Positions 18,551 through 28,400 of a stretch of DNA of 34,179 bases are shown in pieces. Positions within the stretch are counted from its first letter, which is position 1. Every line of letters begins with the position of its first letter. Position numbers and translations under genes: made by a program. The notes under the pieces were generated by a model. It made no database searches, was not told the origin of the DNA, and saw nothing but the letters and a program-made list of their open reading frames with translations. The DNA comes from Gammaproteobacteria bacterium (GTDB lineage: Bacteria > Pseudomonadota > Gammaproteobacteria > Pseudomonadales > Ketobacteraceae), in the NCBI GenBank assembly GCA_013178375.1, contig JABLXQ010000015.1, positions 1 through 34,179 of the forward strand. The letters run 5' to 3'.

Positions 18551-20758
18551 ATGTCAAACTGCTGCGACCAGAACGCATCCTGTTCGGCAAACCCGCCGGT
18601 AGAAAAAAAAGACTCCGGTGTAGCACCACAGAGGGACGCTATCCGCTACCTCATTCATCAAATGGATTGCCCAACCGAAGAGAAACTGATTCGTGACGCC
18701 CTCGCCCCACTGCCCGGTGTGCGGAGTCTGGAATTCAATTTGATGCAGCGCATGTTGACAGTGGAACGTGATCCCGTTGCGGATGCCGCCGTTGAATCAG
18801 TTCTCCATAAACTGGGTTTTACACCTCAACGTGTAACGCCAGACATGGATAAATCCGCAAATAGCAGTTCTGGCGCACCTAACCGGACACGCTGGTTGCT
18901 GCTTGCATTGTCCGGCATGACAGCAACAGGAGCAGAAGCTGCGGAATGGCTGAATGCACCGCATTGGTTGGCTGGAGCCCTCGCATTGGTGGCCATTGTC
19001 AGCGTCGGTCTGGGCACCTACAAAAAGGGCTGGATCGCCCTGAAAAACCGCAATCTTAATATCAACGCCTTGATGAGCATCGCTGTCACCGGCGCCATGC
19101 TTATTGGTGAGTGGCCGGAAGCGGCGATGGTGATGTTCCTATTTACCGTGGCGGAACTGATTGAGGCCCGTTCCCTGGATCGTGCCCGCAACGCCATTCG
19201 CGGCCTGCTGGAACTGGCGCCCGAGCAGGCCAGCGTGCGACAAGAAGATGGTCAGTGGATGGCATTGCCCACCAAAACGGTTCCTGTCGGCGCCATCGTC
19301 CAGGTGCGCCCCGGAGAACGTATCAGCCTGGATGGTGCAGTGATGACCGGGCGTTCCGCCGTGAATCAGGCACCCATTACGGGTGAAAGCCTGCCGGTAG
19401 AAAAAGGCCCCGGTGATGCGCTATTCGCTGGCACTATCAACCAGTCTGGTGTACTGGAATACCGTGTCACGGCGGTGGCGGGCGATTCCACTCTGGCCCG
19501 GATCATTCACGCTGTTGAGGAAGCCCAGGGCGCCCGTTCGCCCACGCAACGTTTTGTCGATCAGTTCTCCCGTATCTACACGCCTCTGGTATTTGTGCTG
19601 GCACTACTGGTGGCTGTGGCGCCGCCGCTCTATCTGGCACCGACTGATGCACAAATCTGGCTCGAATGGATCTACCGTGCCCTGGTGTTGCTCGTGATTG
19701 CGTGTCCTTGCGCACTGGTGATTTCCACCCCGGTGACCATTGTGAGCGGGCTGGCGACGGCGGCCCGGCGCGGCATTCTCGTCAAGGGCGGCGCCCATCT
19801 GGAAATGGGGCGCCATTTGCAAGTGCTTGCGCTGGATAAGACGGGTACCTTGACCTACGGCAAACCGGTTCAGACCGACCAGCTTATTCTGATGGGCAAT
19901 GCGAACGACGTGCAGATGCTCGCTGTCACTCTTGCGCGGCATTCGCATCATCCGGTGTCAAAAGCAGTTGCTCAATCTGAAACCGCGACCGCCATTCCGT
20001 CCCGCAGTCTGGACGAGTTCGAGGATCTTCCAGGGCGCGGTATAAGCGGCCGAATAGATGGCACGCTATACCACCTGGGCAATCATCGGTTGATCGAAGA
20101 ATTGGGATTGTGTTCTCCTGCATTGGAACAACAGCTGGAGCAACTGGAGCAGCAGGGAAAAACGGTGGTTATGCTGACCGACCCGCAGCAGGTCCTGGCC
20201 TTGTTCGCTGTGGCTGACAGCGTCCGTCCTGCCAGCGCTGCGGCAATCGATGCCTTGAAGGCGCTGGGCATCCGCACCCTGATGCTGACCGGTGACAACC
20301 CGCACACCGCACAAGCCATTGCCGTAAAGGTAGGCATCGACACGGTGCGTGCCAATCTACTGCCACAGGACAAACTGGATCAGATACGGTCGCTGGTGGA
20401 AGCCGGCTCAGTGGTGGGAATGGTGGGCGATGGTATCAACGATGCGCCCGCGCTGGCCCGCGCCAACATCGGCTTTGCCATGGGCGCCGCCGGCAGCGAT
20501 ACCGCCATTGAAACCGCCGATGTTGCTCTGATGGACGATGACTTGCGCAAGATTCCTGAATTTGTGCGGCTGTCGCGTAAAACCGCAGCGGTGCTAAAAC
20601 AGAACATCGGCATAGCCCTGGGCATCAAGCTGGTGTTTCTGGTATTGACCCTGACCGGATGGGCGACACTCTGGATGGCGGTGTTTGCCGACATGGGCGC
20701 CAGCCTGATCGTGGTTGCGAATGGATTGCGCTTGTTGCGAACCAAAACTGCCAAGTGA
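18551..20758 (+). CDS. cadA: Cd/Pb/Zn-translocating P1B-type ATPase
   Basis: This 735-residue pump would move Cd, Zn or Pb from the cytoplasm to the periplasm using ATP. It starts with a cysteine-rich leader (C4, C5, C11) and a degenerate metal-binding domain (HQMDCPTEE, one cysteine instead of the usual CxxC). The membrane CPC motif is at 385-387, TGES precedes it, the phosphorylated aspartate is D429 (DKTGTLT), HSHHPVSKAV marks the nucleotide domain, and GDGINDAP is intact. These are P1B-2 (ZntA/CadA/PbrA) features. It is controlled by the divergent MerR regulator. GAGG lies upstream of the ATG. No PbrB/C-like phosphatase is visible beside it. Exact metal preference is inferred. Confidence 0.95.
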   Translation: MSNCCDQNASCSANPPVEKKDSGVAPQRDAIRYLIHQMDCPTEEKLIRDALAPLPGVRSLEFNLMQRMLTVERDPVADAAVESVLHKLGFTPQRVTPDMDKSANSSSGAPNRTRWLLLALSGMTATGAEAAEWLNAPHWLAGALALVAIVSVGLGTYKKGWIALKNRNLNINALMSIAVTGAMLIGEWPEAAMVMFLFTVAELIEARSLDRARNAIRGLLELAPEQASVRQEDGQWMALPTKTVPVGAIVQVRPGERISLDGAVMTGRSAVNQAPITGESLPVEKGPGDALFAGTINQSGVLEYRVTAVAGDSTLARIIHAVEEAQGARSPTQRFVDQFSRIYTPLVFVLALLVAVAPPLYLAPTDAQIWLEWIYRALVLLVIACPCALVISTPVTIVSGLATAARRGILVKGGAHLEMGRHLQVLALDKTGTLTYGKPVQTDQLILMGNANDVQMLAVTLARHSHHPVSKAVAQSETATAIPSRSLDEFEDLPGRGISGRIDGTLYHLGNHRLIEELGLCSPALEQQLEQLEQQGKTVVMLTDPQQVLALFAVADSVRPASAAAIDALKALGIRTLMLTGDNPHTAQAIAVKVGIDTVRANLLPQDKLDQIRSLVEAGSVVGMVGDGINDAPALARANIGFAMGAAGSDTAIETADVALMDDDLRKIPEFVRLSRKTAAVLKQNIGIALGIKLVFLVLTLTGWATLWMAVFADMGASLIVVANGLRLLRTKTAK

Positions 20759-20883
20759 ATTTACACCGGCAATCGCGAACGGAAGAGAGATTTATGAATT
20801 ACCACAGAGGCGCAGCTTCGGTGGAAACTAAACGCGCAAGTGAAGTATGTCTTGCGCCGACTGAACCAATGGAGAAAGCAACC

Positions 20884-21216
20884 ATGTCAATGAAACATAT
20901 CCGTAATATCACCCTGGCCGCATTTGTTGGTTTTGCGTTGCCGGCAATGGCGGCTGACCCTGCTACGACCATGACGGATGCAGACCTGAAAAAAATGCAG
21001 GAACACATGGATGTTATGCAAAAGCAGATGCAGGAAATCCAAAGCGCAAAAACGGAAGATGAACGGAAAAAGCTGATGCAGCAACACATGGAGACCATGC
21101 AACAGCATATGGATTCAATGTGCACAGGCATGAAGGGAATGGGCATGATGCACGACAATATGCAAGATGATATGCATGGCGGCATGATGCGGGGCTGCAT
21201 GATGGATGCGCACTGA
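20884..21216 (+). CDS. Methionine-rich periplasmic protein, probably metal-binding
   Basis: A 110-residue protein with a signal peptide (cleavage near LPAMA-ADP, residue 23), then a charged helical stretch of Met-Gln repeats (MQEHMDVMQKQMQEI, MQQHMETMQQHM), and a Met/His/Asp-rich tail (MMHDNMQDDMHGGMM) with two cysteines. No family is recognised. Such tails bind soft metals in other proteins, so periplasmic metal buffering downstream of the ATPase is a reasonable guess. The ATG at 20884 has GGAGA upstream and gives a clean signal peptide. Earlier in-frame ATGs at 20793 and 20869 would place residues in front of it. Confidence 0.65.
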   Translation: MSMKHIRNITLAAFVGFALPAMAADPATTMTDADLKKMQEHMDVMQKQMQEIQSAKTEDERKKLMQQHMETMQQHMDSMCTGMKGMGMMHDNMQDDMHGGMMRGCMMDAH

Positions 21217-21251
21217 AAATCCAGGCTGATGAAGGCGCCTTAAACATGGCT

Positions 21252-21284
21252 ATAGATCCTTCGTCGAAGAGACGCGGGATCTAT
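21252..21284. terminator. Hairpin after the Met-rich gene, weak terminator candidate
   Basis: ATAGATCC (21252-21259) pairs with GGATCTAT (21277-21284) around a 17-base loop that can itself fold. No T-run follows, so it may be an mRNA-stability or attenuation element rather than a full stop. Confidence 0.35.
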
Positions 21285-21360
21285 CTTATGGGCGCTGTGC
21301 GTTGAAAATTACACGCTGTGTTATTAAAGGTTTTGCCACAGAAAAAACAAGGTCGTCATT

Positions 21361-21522
21361 GTGAGCCTAAAGTGCCATCCGGTTGTTTTGATCATTATTT
21401 TTGTAGTGCTCTATTTCCATTTCACCCGTGGCGCCAGAGCAGAAGAATGCGCCGATGGCAGTTGCCGTCAGCCTGCGCATACTGCGTGGATGGTTACTGA
21501 CGATTTGAAACACCCAAGGTAA
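21361..21522 (+). CDS. Possible 53-residue membrane or exported peptide
   Basis: A GTG at 21361 with AAGG about ten bases upstream opens a 53-codon frame. It has a hydrophobic stretch (VVLIIIFVVLYFHF, residues 8-21) and then a short polar tail with two cysteines (ECADGSC). The stop at 21520-21522 lies eight bases before the DUF3703 gene, which suggests co-translation. The arrangement looks like a small exported metal-binding peptide, but no family is recognised. Confidence 0.4.
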   Translation: MSLKCHPVVLIIIFVVLYFHFTRGARAEECADGSCRQPAHTAWMVTDDLKHPR

Positions 21523-21529
21523 ATACGTC

Positions 21530-21886
21530 ATGCCAATGAACGCTGTTCTGAAAGACGCCTACCAACGGGAACTGGAAAGCGCTCGTCTGGCCTGGAATCA
21601 CAAGGTGCTGGTTTCAGCCTTTGCTCATCTGGAACGGGCGCACGTGCTGGGCCAGCGCTATTTCCTGCCTCATATGCAGGTGCATCTGTGGATGTTGCGG
21701 GTTGGCTGGGCACGACGCGATTGGCGTGAGGTCGCCGGGCAGCTCGTACGTTTGCTGCTGACACCACTGGGCCATCTGACCAGACGCTTGCCGCTGGGCA
21801 ACACCGGAGGGGCCAATGTCAGCGCATTCCAGCCCATGCCGATAGCGCCGGACCTGGACGCCTTGCTGAAGCTGGACGAACAATGA
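21530..21886 (+). CDS. DUF3703 protein
   Basis: A 118-residue soluble protein whose LKDAYQRELESARLAW start and FAHLERAHVLGQRYFLPHMQVHLWML core match DUF3703. This family of unknown function is commonly encoded beside cadmium/zinc resistance genes. The His-rich conserved core (HLERAHVLGQ ... HMQVH) could bind metal, though that is inference. AAGG ten bases upstream supports the ATG at 21530 over the one at 21536. It lies between the ATPase and RND efflux genes on the same strand. Confidence 0.8.
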   Translation: MPMNAVLKDAYQRELESARLAWNHKVLVSAFAHLERAHVLGQRYFLPHMQVHLWMLRVGWARRDWREVAGQLVRLLLTPLGHLTRRLPLGNTGGANVSAFQPMPIAPDLDALLKLDEQ

Positions 21887-22007
21887 ATTACGCCAGCCGG
21901 GCTTGTGGGGTTGACCCATTGTTGCGTATTGGATTGAACCAAAGGGAACTTTTGACTATTCTTGCTTGTCGGTACTTAACGTTCAGCTTTATTAAGGTAA
22001 ATAGATA

Positions 22008-22379
22008 GTGGCGCTTAGGGTTTTCCGTCTGTTACTGGTGTTGATACTGGTACTGCAATCGCTGATTGCGGTGGCCGATGTGCACCAGTTACATCAGCAG
22101 AAGCCCATACATCGAATCTTGATAGTGGACGAGCCAGTATCCAATATTGCCACCTTCGGTAACGTTGGCGATGCAGATGAAGGCAAAGTAACACCGGATG
22201 GAAGCTCTGCATCTGTCCATCAATGCAGTCATTGTTGTCATTGCCACGGCACGCTGCCTATTCTGGCAACACACGCACCCTGTTTACCCGCTCCCGACAA
22301 AGTGTTGTCTGTCGCTGAGCATTCTTCTGCAACTGCCTTGTGGTTCTCCGCCCCCGATTTTCGCCCTCCCATCGCTTGA
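22008..22379 (+). CDS. Secreted Cys/His-rich protein, CzcI-like position
   Basis: A 123-residue protein starting at GTG (22008) with TAAGGT upstream. A signal peptide (FRLLLVLILVLQSLIAVADV) is followed by a short mature region with the striking cluster HQCSHCCHCHG (residues about 71-81) and further Cys and His residues. It heads the efflux operon, the place where CzcI-type periplasmic regulators of czc are found. Sequence similarity to CzcI is only in layout, so the call rests on context. A weak TTGACT-17-CTTAAC promoter lies at 21952-21980. Confidence 0.6.
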   Translation: MALRVFRLLLVLILVLQSLIAVADVHQLHQQKPIHRILIVDEPVSNIATFGNVGDADEGKVTPDGSSASVHQCSHCCHCHGTLPILATHAPCLPAPDKVLSVAEHSSATALWFSAPDFRPPIA

Positions 22380-22456
22380 TCCTTCTGGCTTTTTAATCAG
22401 TGTTAGCCCGGTATGAGCCGGGATTTCACTATTCGATCATTCGAAGGATCAATCTC

Positions 22457-22894
22457 ATGAATAAAATTATCTCTGCCTCTCTTGTGGCTATTTTCTCGAC
22501 GCTGTCCGCCTCAACATGGGCACAAGCCGTTACTGTTGAAGTGGTTACCTACCCTAATCAACGCTGGCATCTCAATCGTCTTCATGCCTCCGAAACGGAA
22601 ACCGGATGGACGATCAGTGGTCGGTTGAATGCGCATGCTGTTTCTCATCCGCCCGCTGGCCATATTGATGTGGCTGCGTATGGGCATGATGGCCAATTAC
22701 TGACGGAAACCACAACCGCCTATTACCCATCAATTCTGACGCCCAAAATGCGCAAAAAAGGTGGCTTGCGGTTTTCTGCTGCGCTCAATCAGGCGCTGCC
22801 AACCGGAACAGTGGTGAAAGTGGCGTTCCACCCGTCAGAAAAGCCATCTGATAACACGGTTGAACCCGTTCACACCGCCAATATTGCCCGATAA
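22457..22894 (+). CDS. Periplasmic protein of the metal efflux operon, unknown function
   Basis: A 145-residue protein with a clear signal peptide (MNKIISASLVAIFSTLSAST, cut near AQA-VTVE). The mature part has a beta-rich pattern with alternating polar and hydrophobic residues (VTVEVVTYPNQRWHLNRL, GWTISGRLNAH), suggesting a small immunoglobulin-like or barrel fold. No cysteine is present in the mature part. It lies between the Cys/His-rich gene and the outer-membrane factor, on the same strand, and GAAGGATC precedes its ATG. I do not recognise a family. A periplasmic accessory of the pump is likely. Confidence 0.7.
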   Translation: MNKIISASLVAIFSTLSASTWAQAVTVEVVTYPNQRWHLNRLHASETETGWTISGRLNAHAVSHPPAGHIDVAAYGHDGQLLTETTTAYYPSILTPKMRKKGGLRFSAALNQALPTGTVVKVAFHPSEKPSDNTVEPVHTANIAR

Positions 22895-22955
22895 ATTCTT
22901 GTGCGGTTCTGCCAGATTTCAGCAGAACCGACTTGATTGACGAGAGACCATCAAC

Positions 22956-24188
22956 ATGCATTTAGCTCGATCCAGATTTGTCCTGGCAGCTCTGCTATTG
23001 CTGATACATCAGCAAAACGCGCGGGCAGAAAGCCAGGATACTACGGCATGGAATCACTGGTTCTACCAACAGATCCTGCAACACCCTGAAGTCGTTTCCG
23101 AACGGGAGAAAATGAACGCTCAATTGTCCACGGCCGAAGCGCGCGACCAGCCTCTCTATAACCCCGAGCTGGAAGCCGAAGTGGAACGGGAAGGTGACGA
23201 CAACAACAGCCGGATCGGGGTCAACCAGACACTCGACTGGTGGGACAAGCGTGGCGCCCGTCAAAACCAGGGGAATCATGCTCGCCAGGCGGCGCAAACC
23301 GGTTATCAGCAAGTGTTGCAACAAAAAATCATGGAAGCACTGCTGGCCATCAACGACTGGCAATCCGCACAACAGCGTGTGACCTTCGCGCGGGAACAGG
23401 AAAGTCAGCTGGACGCCTTGCTGGCGCTGGTGGAGCAGCGGCAAAAAACGGGTGACCTTGGGCAGATCGACGCGGAACTGGCGTTGCTGACACTGGCGCA
23501 ACTCCTCAATGACAGCGCTGATGCCGAGGCGCAGCTCGCCAAAGCCGGCGCGACACTGAAGGCACTGTTTCCCGAAAGATCAACTGCCACCATCACCATT
23601 CCGGAGGCATTCTGGCAACAACAACGGCGAGGTGTTGATCCCGCACAACAAGTGGACCGACATCCCCGCGTCACGCAGGCACTGGCCGAATGGAACGCTG
23701 CGAAAGCGCAAGCGGACGTGGCAGCGCGCGACGCCAAATCCGATCCCACGGTGGGTATCAATGGCGGCAAGAGCGGAGAAGACAATGTGGTGGCGCTGAC
23801 ATTGTCCATTCCGCTGGCCCTGCGCAACGACTACCGGGCCGAGGTGCGCGCGGCCTCGCAAGAGGCGCTGGCGGCCGAAGCCCATTATTACCAGGCGCGA
23901 AGGCAACAGCTGGCGCTGCTGGAAGGCAGCGAGGCTGCCTTGAAAGCCTATGCCGGTCGCCATGAACGCTGGCGCACCGTAATGCAAACACGGGTGGGCA
24001 ACAGCGCTGCACTGCTGGAAAAACAATGGCGCACAGGTGATCTCAGTACTCCAGACTATTTGCTGGCACTCAAGGAACGTGGAGAAAGCTTGCAGGCAGG
24101 CATTGAATTGGAATCCGAATGGCACCAGGCCGTCATCGAATGGCTGCTGGAATCCGGTCAACTGCTTGACGCGATTCAGCGCAACTGA
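22956..24188 (+). CDS. czcC: TolC-family outer-membrane factor of RND metal efflux (CzcC-type)
   Basis: A 410-residue protein with a signal peptide (cut near ARA-ESQ) and the long helical repeats of outer-membrane efflux proteins. Marks are the WFYQQILQHPEVVSEREK start, NPELEAEVE, the WWDKRGAR turn, and a second repeat from about residue 230 (DRHPRVTQALAEW) with LSIPLALRNDYRAEV. It would form the outer-membrane exit duct of the CBA complex. The length is typical for CzcC/CusC relatives. It is the first gene of the C-B-A order, 20 bases ahead of the adaptor. The metal-type name rests on the neighbours. Confidence 0.86.
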   Translation: MHLARSRFVLAALLLLIHQQNARAESQDTTAWNHWFYQQILQHPEVVSEREKMNAQLSTAEARDQPLYNPELEAEVEREGDDNNSRIGVNQTLDWWDKRGARQNQGNHARQAAQTGYQQVLQQKIMEALLAINDWQSAQQRVTFAREQESQLDALLALVEQRQKTGDLGQIDAELALLTLAQLLNDSADAEAQLAKAGATLKALFPERSTATITIPEAFWQQQRRGVDPAQQVDRHPRVTQALAEWNAAKAQADVAARDAKSDPTVGINGGKSGEDNVVALTLSIPLALRNDYRAEVRAASQEALAAEAHYYQARRQQLALLEGSEAALKAYAGRHERWRTVMQTRVGNSAALLEKQWRTGDLSTPDYLLALKERGESLQAGIELESEWHQAVIEWLLESGQLLDAIQRN

Positions 24189-24208
24189 ACAGTAGAAGGA
24201 CACATAAC

Positions 24209-25405
24209 ATGAAAGCAATTCACTCAACGATCTTGTGCGCGATTCTCACACTGCTGGGAACGCCCCTGGCACACGCGGCGGATGAACACGGACATGACGA
24301 AGCAGAACACGCCGCAGAAGCCGCTCACCCCGAAAAGGATGCCGATCACGATGAGAAGGAAGAAGAGGATGGTCATGGACACGGTGGAGAAAAAAAATCG
24401 GACGCGGAACTGTCTGACGAACAGGTGAATATGGCCAGCATTGTTGTGACCGAACTCCGGCCCCGTCAGATCGATTTTCAGATCCACGCGCCGGGTGAAA
24501 TCAAAAACAACGGGTATAGCAGTTACCGTGTATCTGCCCGCACCCCGTCTATTGTCCTGCGGCGTCATGTGGCGCTGGGTGAGACAGTTACGCCGGATCA
24601 AAAGCTGGTGACGCTGTTCAGTGATGAAGTGGCCGAGGCACAGGCCGCCTATCGCGTGGCAGCATCGGAATGGCAACGGGTCAAGGCGCTGGGTCGTCAG
24701 GCGGTGGGTGACAAGCGCTATATCGGTGCGCAGGGCGACATGGAAGCCTCGCTGGGAAAACTGGAAGCCTATGGATTGGCCGATTCAGACATACAGGCGC
24801 TGGAGTCAGGCACCAGGGTGAAACTGGGTGAATACAGTTTGCGGGCGGCGGCGGCAAGTGTGGTGCTGTCCGACGATTTTCACCAGGGTCAGCGAGTGGA
24901 TGCGGGTGAAACCATTATGGATTTAGCTGATGAAACCGAGCTTTGGGTGGAAGCACGACTCCCCCCCGGCCCCGCGCTCGCTGTTCCGGTGGGTACCCCC
25001 GCCCTGATCAACACGGGCGGTGAAAGCTTCCCCGCCCGTGTCACGCAGGAAGCGCACAAAATCGATCCACGCAGCCGGACTCGTATCGTGCGTTTGGTAG
25101 TGGATAACGCTGATCACAAACTTCATTCCGGACTTTTCGCTGACGTGGCATTCCAGTTCAAAACCCCCGAACCGGTCATGGCGCTGCCGGAGTCTGCTGT
25201 CTTGCGTGGGGCGGATGGCGACTGGCAAGTATTTGTGGAGACAGCCCAGGGTCGTTATGAACCCCGTGAGGTGGAATTGGTTCAGACCCTGGGTGAACAT
25301 CTGGTTATCAGCGGTGTTGCCAGTGGCAGCCGGGTGGTCACCAGCGGAGCCTTCTTCGTGCAGTCCGAAATCGCCAAAAGCGGTTTTGAAGTCCACAACC
25401 ATTGA
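24209..25405 (+). CDS. czcB: RND efflux periplasmic adaptor (CzcB-type membrane-fusion protein)
   Basis: A 398-residue periplasmic adaptor joining the inner-membrane pump to the outer-membrane duct. After the signal peptide (cut near AHA-ADE) comes a His/Asp/Glu-rich stretch (residues about 24-67: HGHDEAEHAAEAAHPEKDAD and GHGHGG) that should bind divalent metal. The barrel-sandwich (APGEIKNNGYSSYRVSARTP), the helical hairpin and the beta-barrel (DETELWVEARLPPG) follow. The C-terminus ends in HNH. The gene lies 12 bases ahead of czcA, consistent with one operon. CzcB is the closest named type, because of the His-rich N-terminus. Confidence 0.9.
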   Translation: MKAIHSTILCAILTLLGTPLAHAADEHGHDEAEHAAEAAHPEKDADHDEKEEEDGHGHGGEKKSDAELSDEQVNMASIVVTELRPRQIDFQIHAPGEIKNNGYSSYRVSARTPSIVLRRHVALGETVTPDQKLVTLFSDEVAEAQAAYRVAASEWQRVKALGRQAVGDKRYIGAQGDMEASLGKLEAYGLADSDIQALESGTRVKLGEYSLRAAAASVVLSDDFHQGQRVDAGETIMDLADETELWVEARLPPGPALAVPVGTPALINTGGESFPARVTQEAHKIDPRSRTRIVRLVVDNADHKLHSGLFADVAFQFKTPEPVMALPESAVLRGADGDWQVFVETAQGRYEPREVELVQTLGEHLVISGVASGSRVVTSGAFFVQSEIAKSGFEVHNH

Positions 25406-25417
25406 GGGGACCGTGCG

Positions 25418-28400
25418 ATGCTGAATGCCATTATTGACCTGGGCGTGAAAAACCGCCTGCTGGTCCTGCTGTCCCTGATCGGTCTGATCGTGGGCAGCGT
25501 GCTCATCTTGCCGCGTCTCAATCTGGATGCGTTCCCCGACGTCACCAACGTGCAGGTCCAGATCAACACGGAGGCGCAGGGGCTGGCGGCCGAAGAAGTC
25601 GAACAGCTCATCACCTTTCCGGTCGAGGCGGTGATGTATGCACTGCCGGATGTGGAGGCGGTCCGTTCCATTTCCAAAACCGGATTGTCTGTCATTACGG
25701 TGGTGTTCAAGGAAGGCACCGACATCTATTTTGCGCGTCAGCTGGTATTTGAACGGTTGCAGGCCGCCAGGGAAGAAATTCCCGATGGTATCGGTACGCC
25801 GGAAATGGGGCCCAATACCTCCGGGCTGGGGCAAGTTTACCAGTACATTCTGCGCAGCGAGCGGCCCCAGCAATATGATGCAATGGCCTTACGCAGCCTG
25901 AACGACTGGGTCGTCAAGATGCTGTTGATGCCGGTGGCCGGTGTAACCGAAGTACTGTCGTACGGTGGAGAGGTCAAGCAGTATCAAGTCAATGTTGATC
26001 CGTCTCGTTTGCTGGCTTATGACCTGACCATCGATGAAGTGGTGGAAGAAATTGAAGCCAACAATCGCAATGCCGGTGGCTGGTATCTGGATCGGGGTGC
26101 TGAACAGCTGGTGATCCGGGGTGTTGGCTGGGTGCGCAGCGATAGTGCCGGACTGGAGGACATCGGCAATATACCACTCAAAAATATCAAGGGTGTGCCG
26201 GTGAAAGTCAGCGACGTGGCGAATATCGGATTTGGTTCTGAAATTCGCCAGGGCGCGCTCACCATGACTCGACGCAATGGCAGCGGTGAACCGGAAGCGC
26301 TGGGTGAGGTGGTGGCAGGCATTGTGCTCAAGCGCATGGGTGCCAATACCAAAGCGACCATCGAAGGCGTGAAGGCGCGCTTGCCCGCCATTCAGGCCGC
26401 ATTGCCAGACGGGGTTTCCATCGAGCCTTTCTATGATCAGGCGGAGCTGGTCGACAAAGCCGTGGAAACCGTGGTGAAAGCCTTGCTGGAAGCGTTTGTG
26501 CTGATCGTCGTGGTGTTGCTGCTGTTCCTGATGAATTTGCGTGCGGCGTTACTGGTACTGATTTCGGTGCCCGTGTCGATCGGATTGGCGTTGATGGCCA
26601 TGGCGTACTGGGGCATCTCCGCCAATCTGATGTCCCTGGGCGGACTGGCGATTGCCATTGGCATGATGGTGGATGGTTCTGTCGTCATGATGGAGCATAT
26701 TTTCAGCCACCTGACACATCCTGATCATGAACATGATCAGCAATCGTTGCAGCGCGCAGCCATTGATGATCCAGATCGACATGACGTGAGTTCTGATGAT
26801 CATGGTATCGCTTTGCGCATCCAGGAAGCCGCGAAGGAAGTAGGGCGTCCGGTTTTTTTTGCCGTCATGATCATCATCATCGTGTTCGCGCCGCTGTTCA
26901 GCCTGCAGGGGGTAGAAGGCAAATTGTTCCAGCCCATGGCCATGTCCATCGTACTGGCGATGCTGGCTTCGTTGCTGGTGGCGTTGCTGATGGTGCCGGC
27001 ACTGGCGACCTATCTGTTTCAGCGCGGAGTCAAACATCGGGACAACGTGCTCACTCGCGCGCTTGACAGTGGCTACCGACGCCTTTTACAGAGTGCGTTA
27101 AAACAGCGTTCACTGGTGGCGGGAAGTGCACTGGCTATGCTGGTGGGTGCGTTGTTGCTGGTTCCGTTTCTGGGAACTGAATTCGTGCCTGAACTGGAGG
27201 AAGGCACACTCAACATTCGTGTCACCCTGGCACCGTCTTCCAGTCTGGATACCTCGGTTGAAGTCGCACAGAAAATGGAACAGGTGCTGATGACGTTTCC
27301 GGAAGTGCTGTACGCCGCGAGCCGTGTAGGACGACCGGAACTGGGCGGCGACCCCGAACCGGTTTCCAATGTGGAGCTGTATGTGGGCCTGAAACCCGTT
27401 CAGGAATGGAGCTCGGCACCCGACCGGCGTGCATTGCAGGCGCTGATGCAGGAACGCATGTCGATTCATCCGGGTTTGTTGTTTTCCTTCTCCCAACCCA
27501 TTGCGACCCGCGTGGACGAATTACTGTCCGGCGTCAAGGCGCAGCTGGCAGTCAAACTATTTGGCCCTGATCTGGATATGTTGGCAGCCAAAGGCCGTGA
27601 TATTGAAAATCTGGTGAAACGGGTCGAGGGCACCCGTGGCGTGGCACTGGAGCAGATCGCCGGTGAATCCCAACTGGTGATTCAACCTGATCGTGCCCAG
27701 CTTGCCCGCTATGGTGTACCGGTTTCGCAGGTTATGGATCTGGTGGCCAATGCCATCGGCGGCACCGAAGCCGGGCAGGTAATCAAAGGTAACGAGCGTT
27801 ATGACATTTACGTGCGACTGGCACCGGATTTTCGCAACAACATGGAAATGATCAGGGGCCTGATCCTGAAGTCGCCCAGTGGCGCGTGGATCAGGTTGGG
27901 TGATGTGGCGAAGGTCTCGATCGAATCCGGGCCGCCGCAGGTACGCCGTGATGACGTGCAACGGCGGGTAGTGATCGAAGCCAACGTAGAGGGACGCGAC
28001 ATGGGTGGACTGGTGGCGGAGCTGCGCCAGCGCATTGATGATGAGGTCGATTTGCCGCCCGGATACAGTGTGGTTTTCGGTGGGCAGTTCGAGAATCAGG
28101 AACGGGCGCAGGCACGGCTGCTGGTGGTGGTCCCGTTGTCGCTGGGCCTGATTTTTCTGCTGCTGTACTTTGCCTTCGGTTCGGTTGGCCAGGCGCTCTT
28201 GATCATGCTCAATGTGCCGCTGGCGTTGATTGGCGGAATTGCCGCTCTGTTCGTGTCGGGGCAGTACCTGTCCGTGCCGGGATCTATTGGTTTTATCGCG
28301 CTATTTGGCGTCGCTGTGCTGAATGGCGTGGTGATGGTCAATTCTATCAACCAGCGGCTCAGTGATGGGCTGGACATACAGGCGGCGGTGTTTGAAGGAG

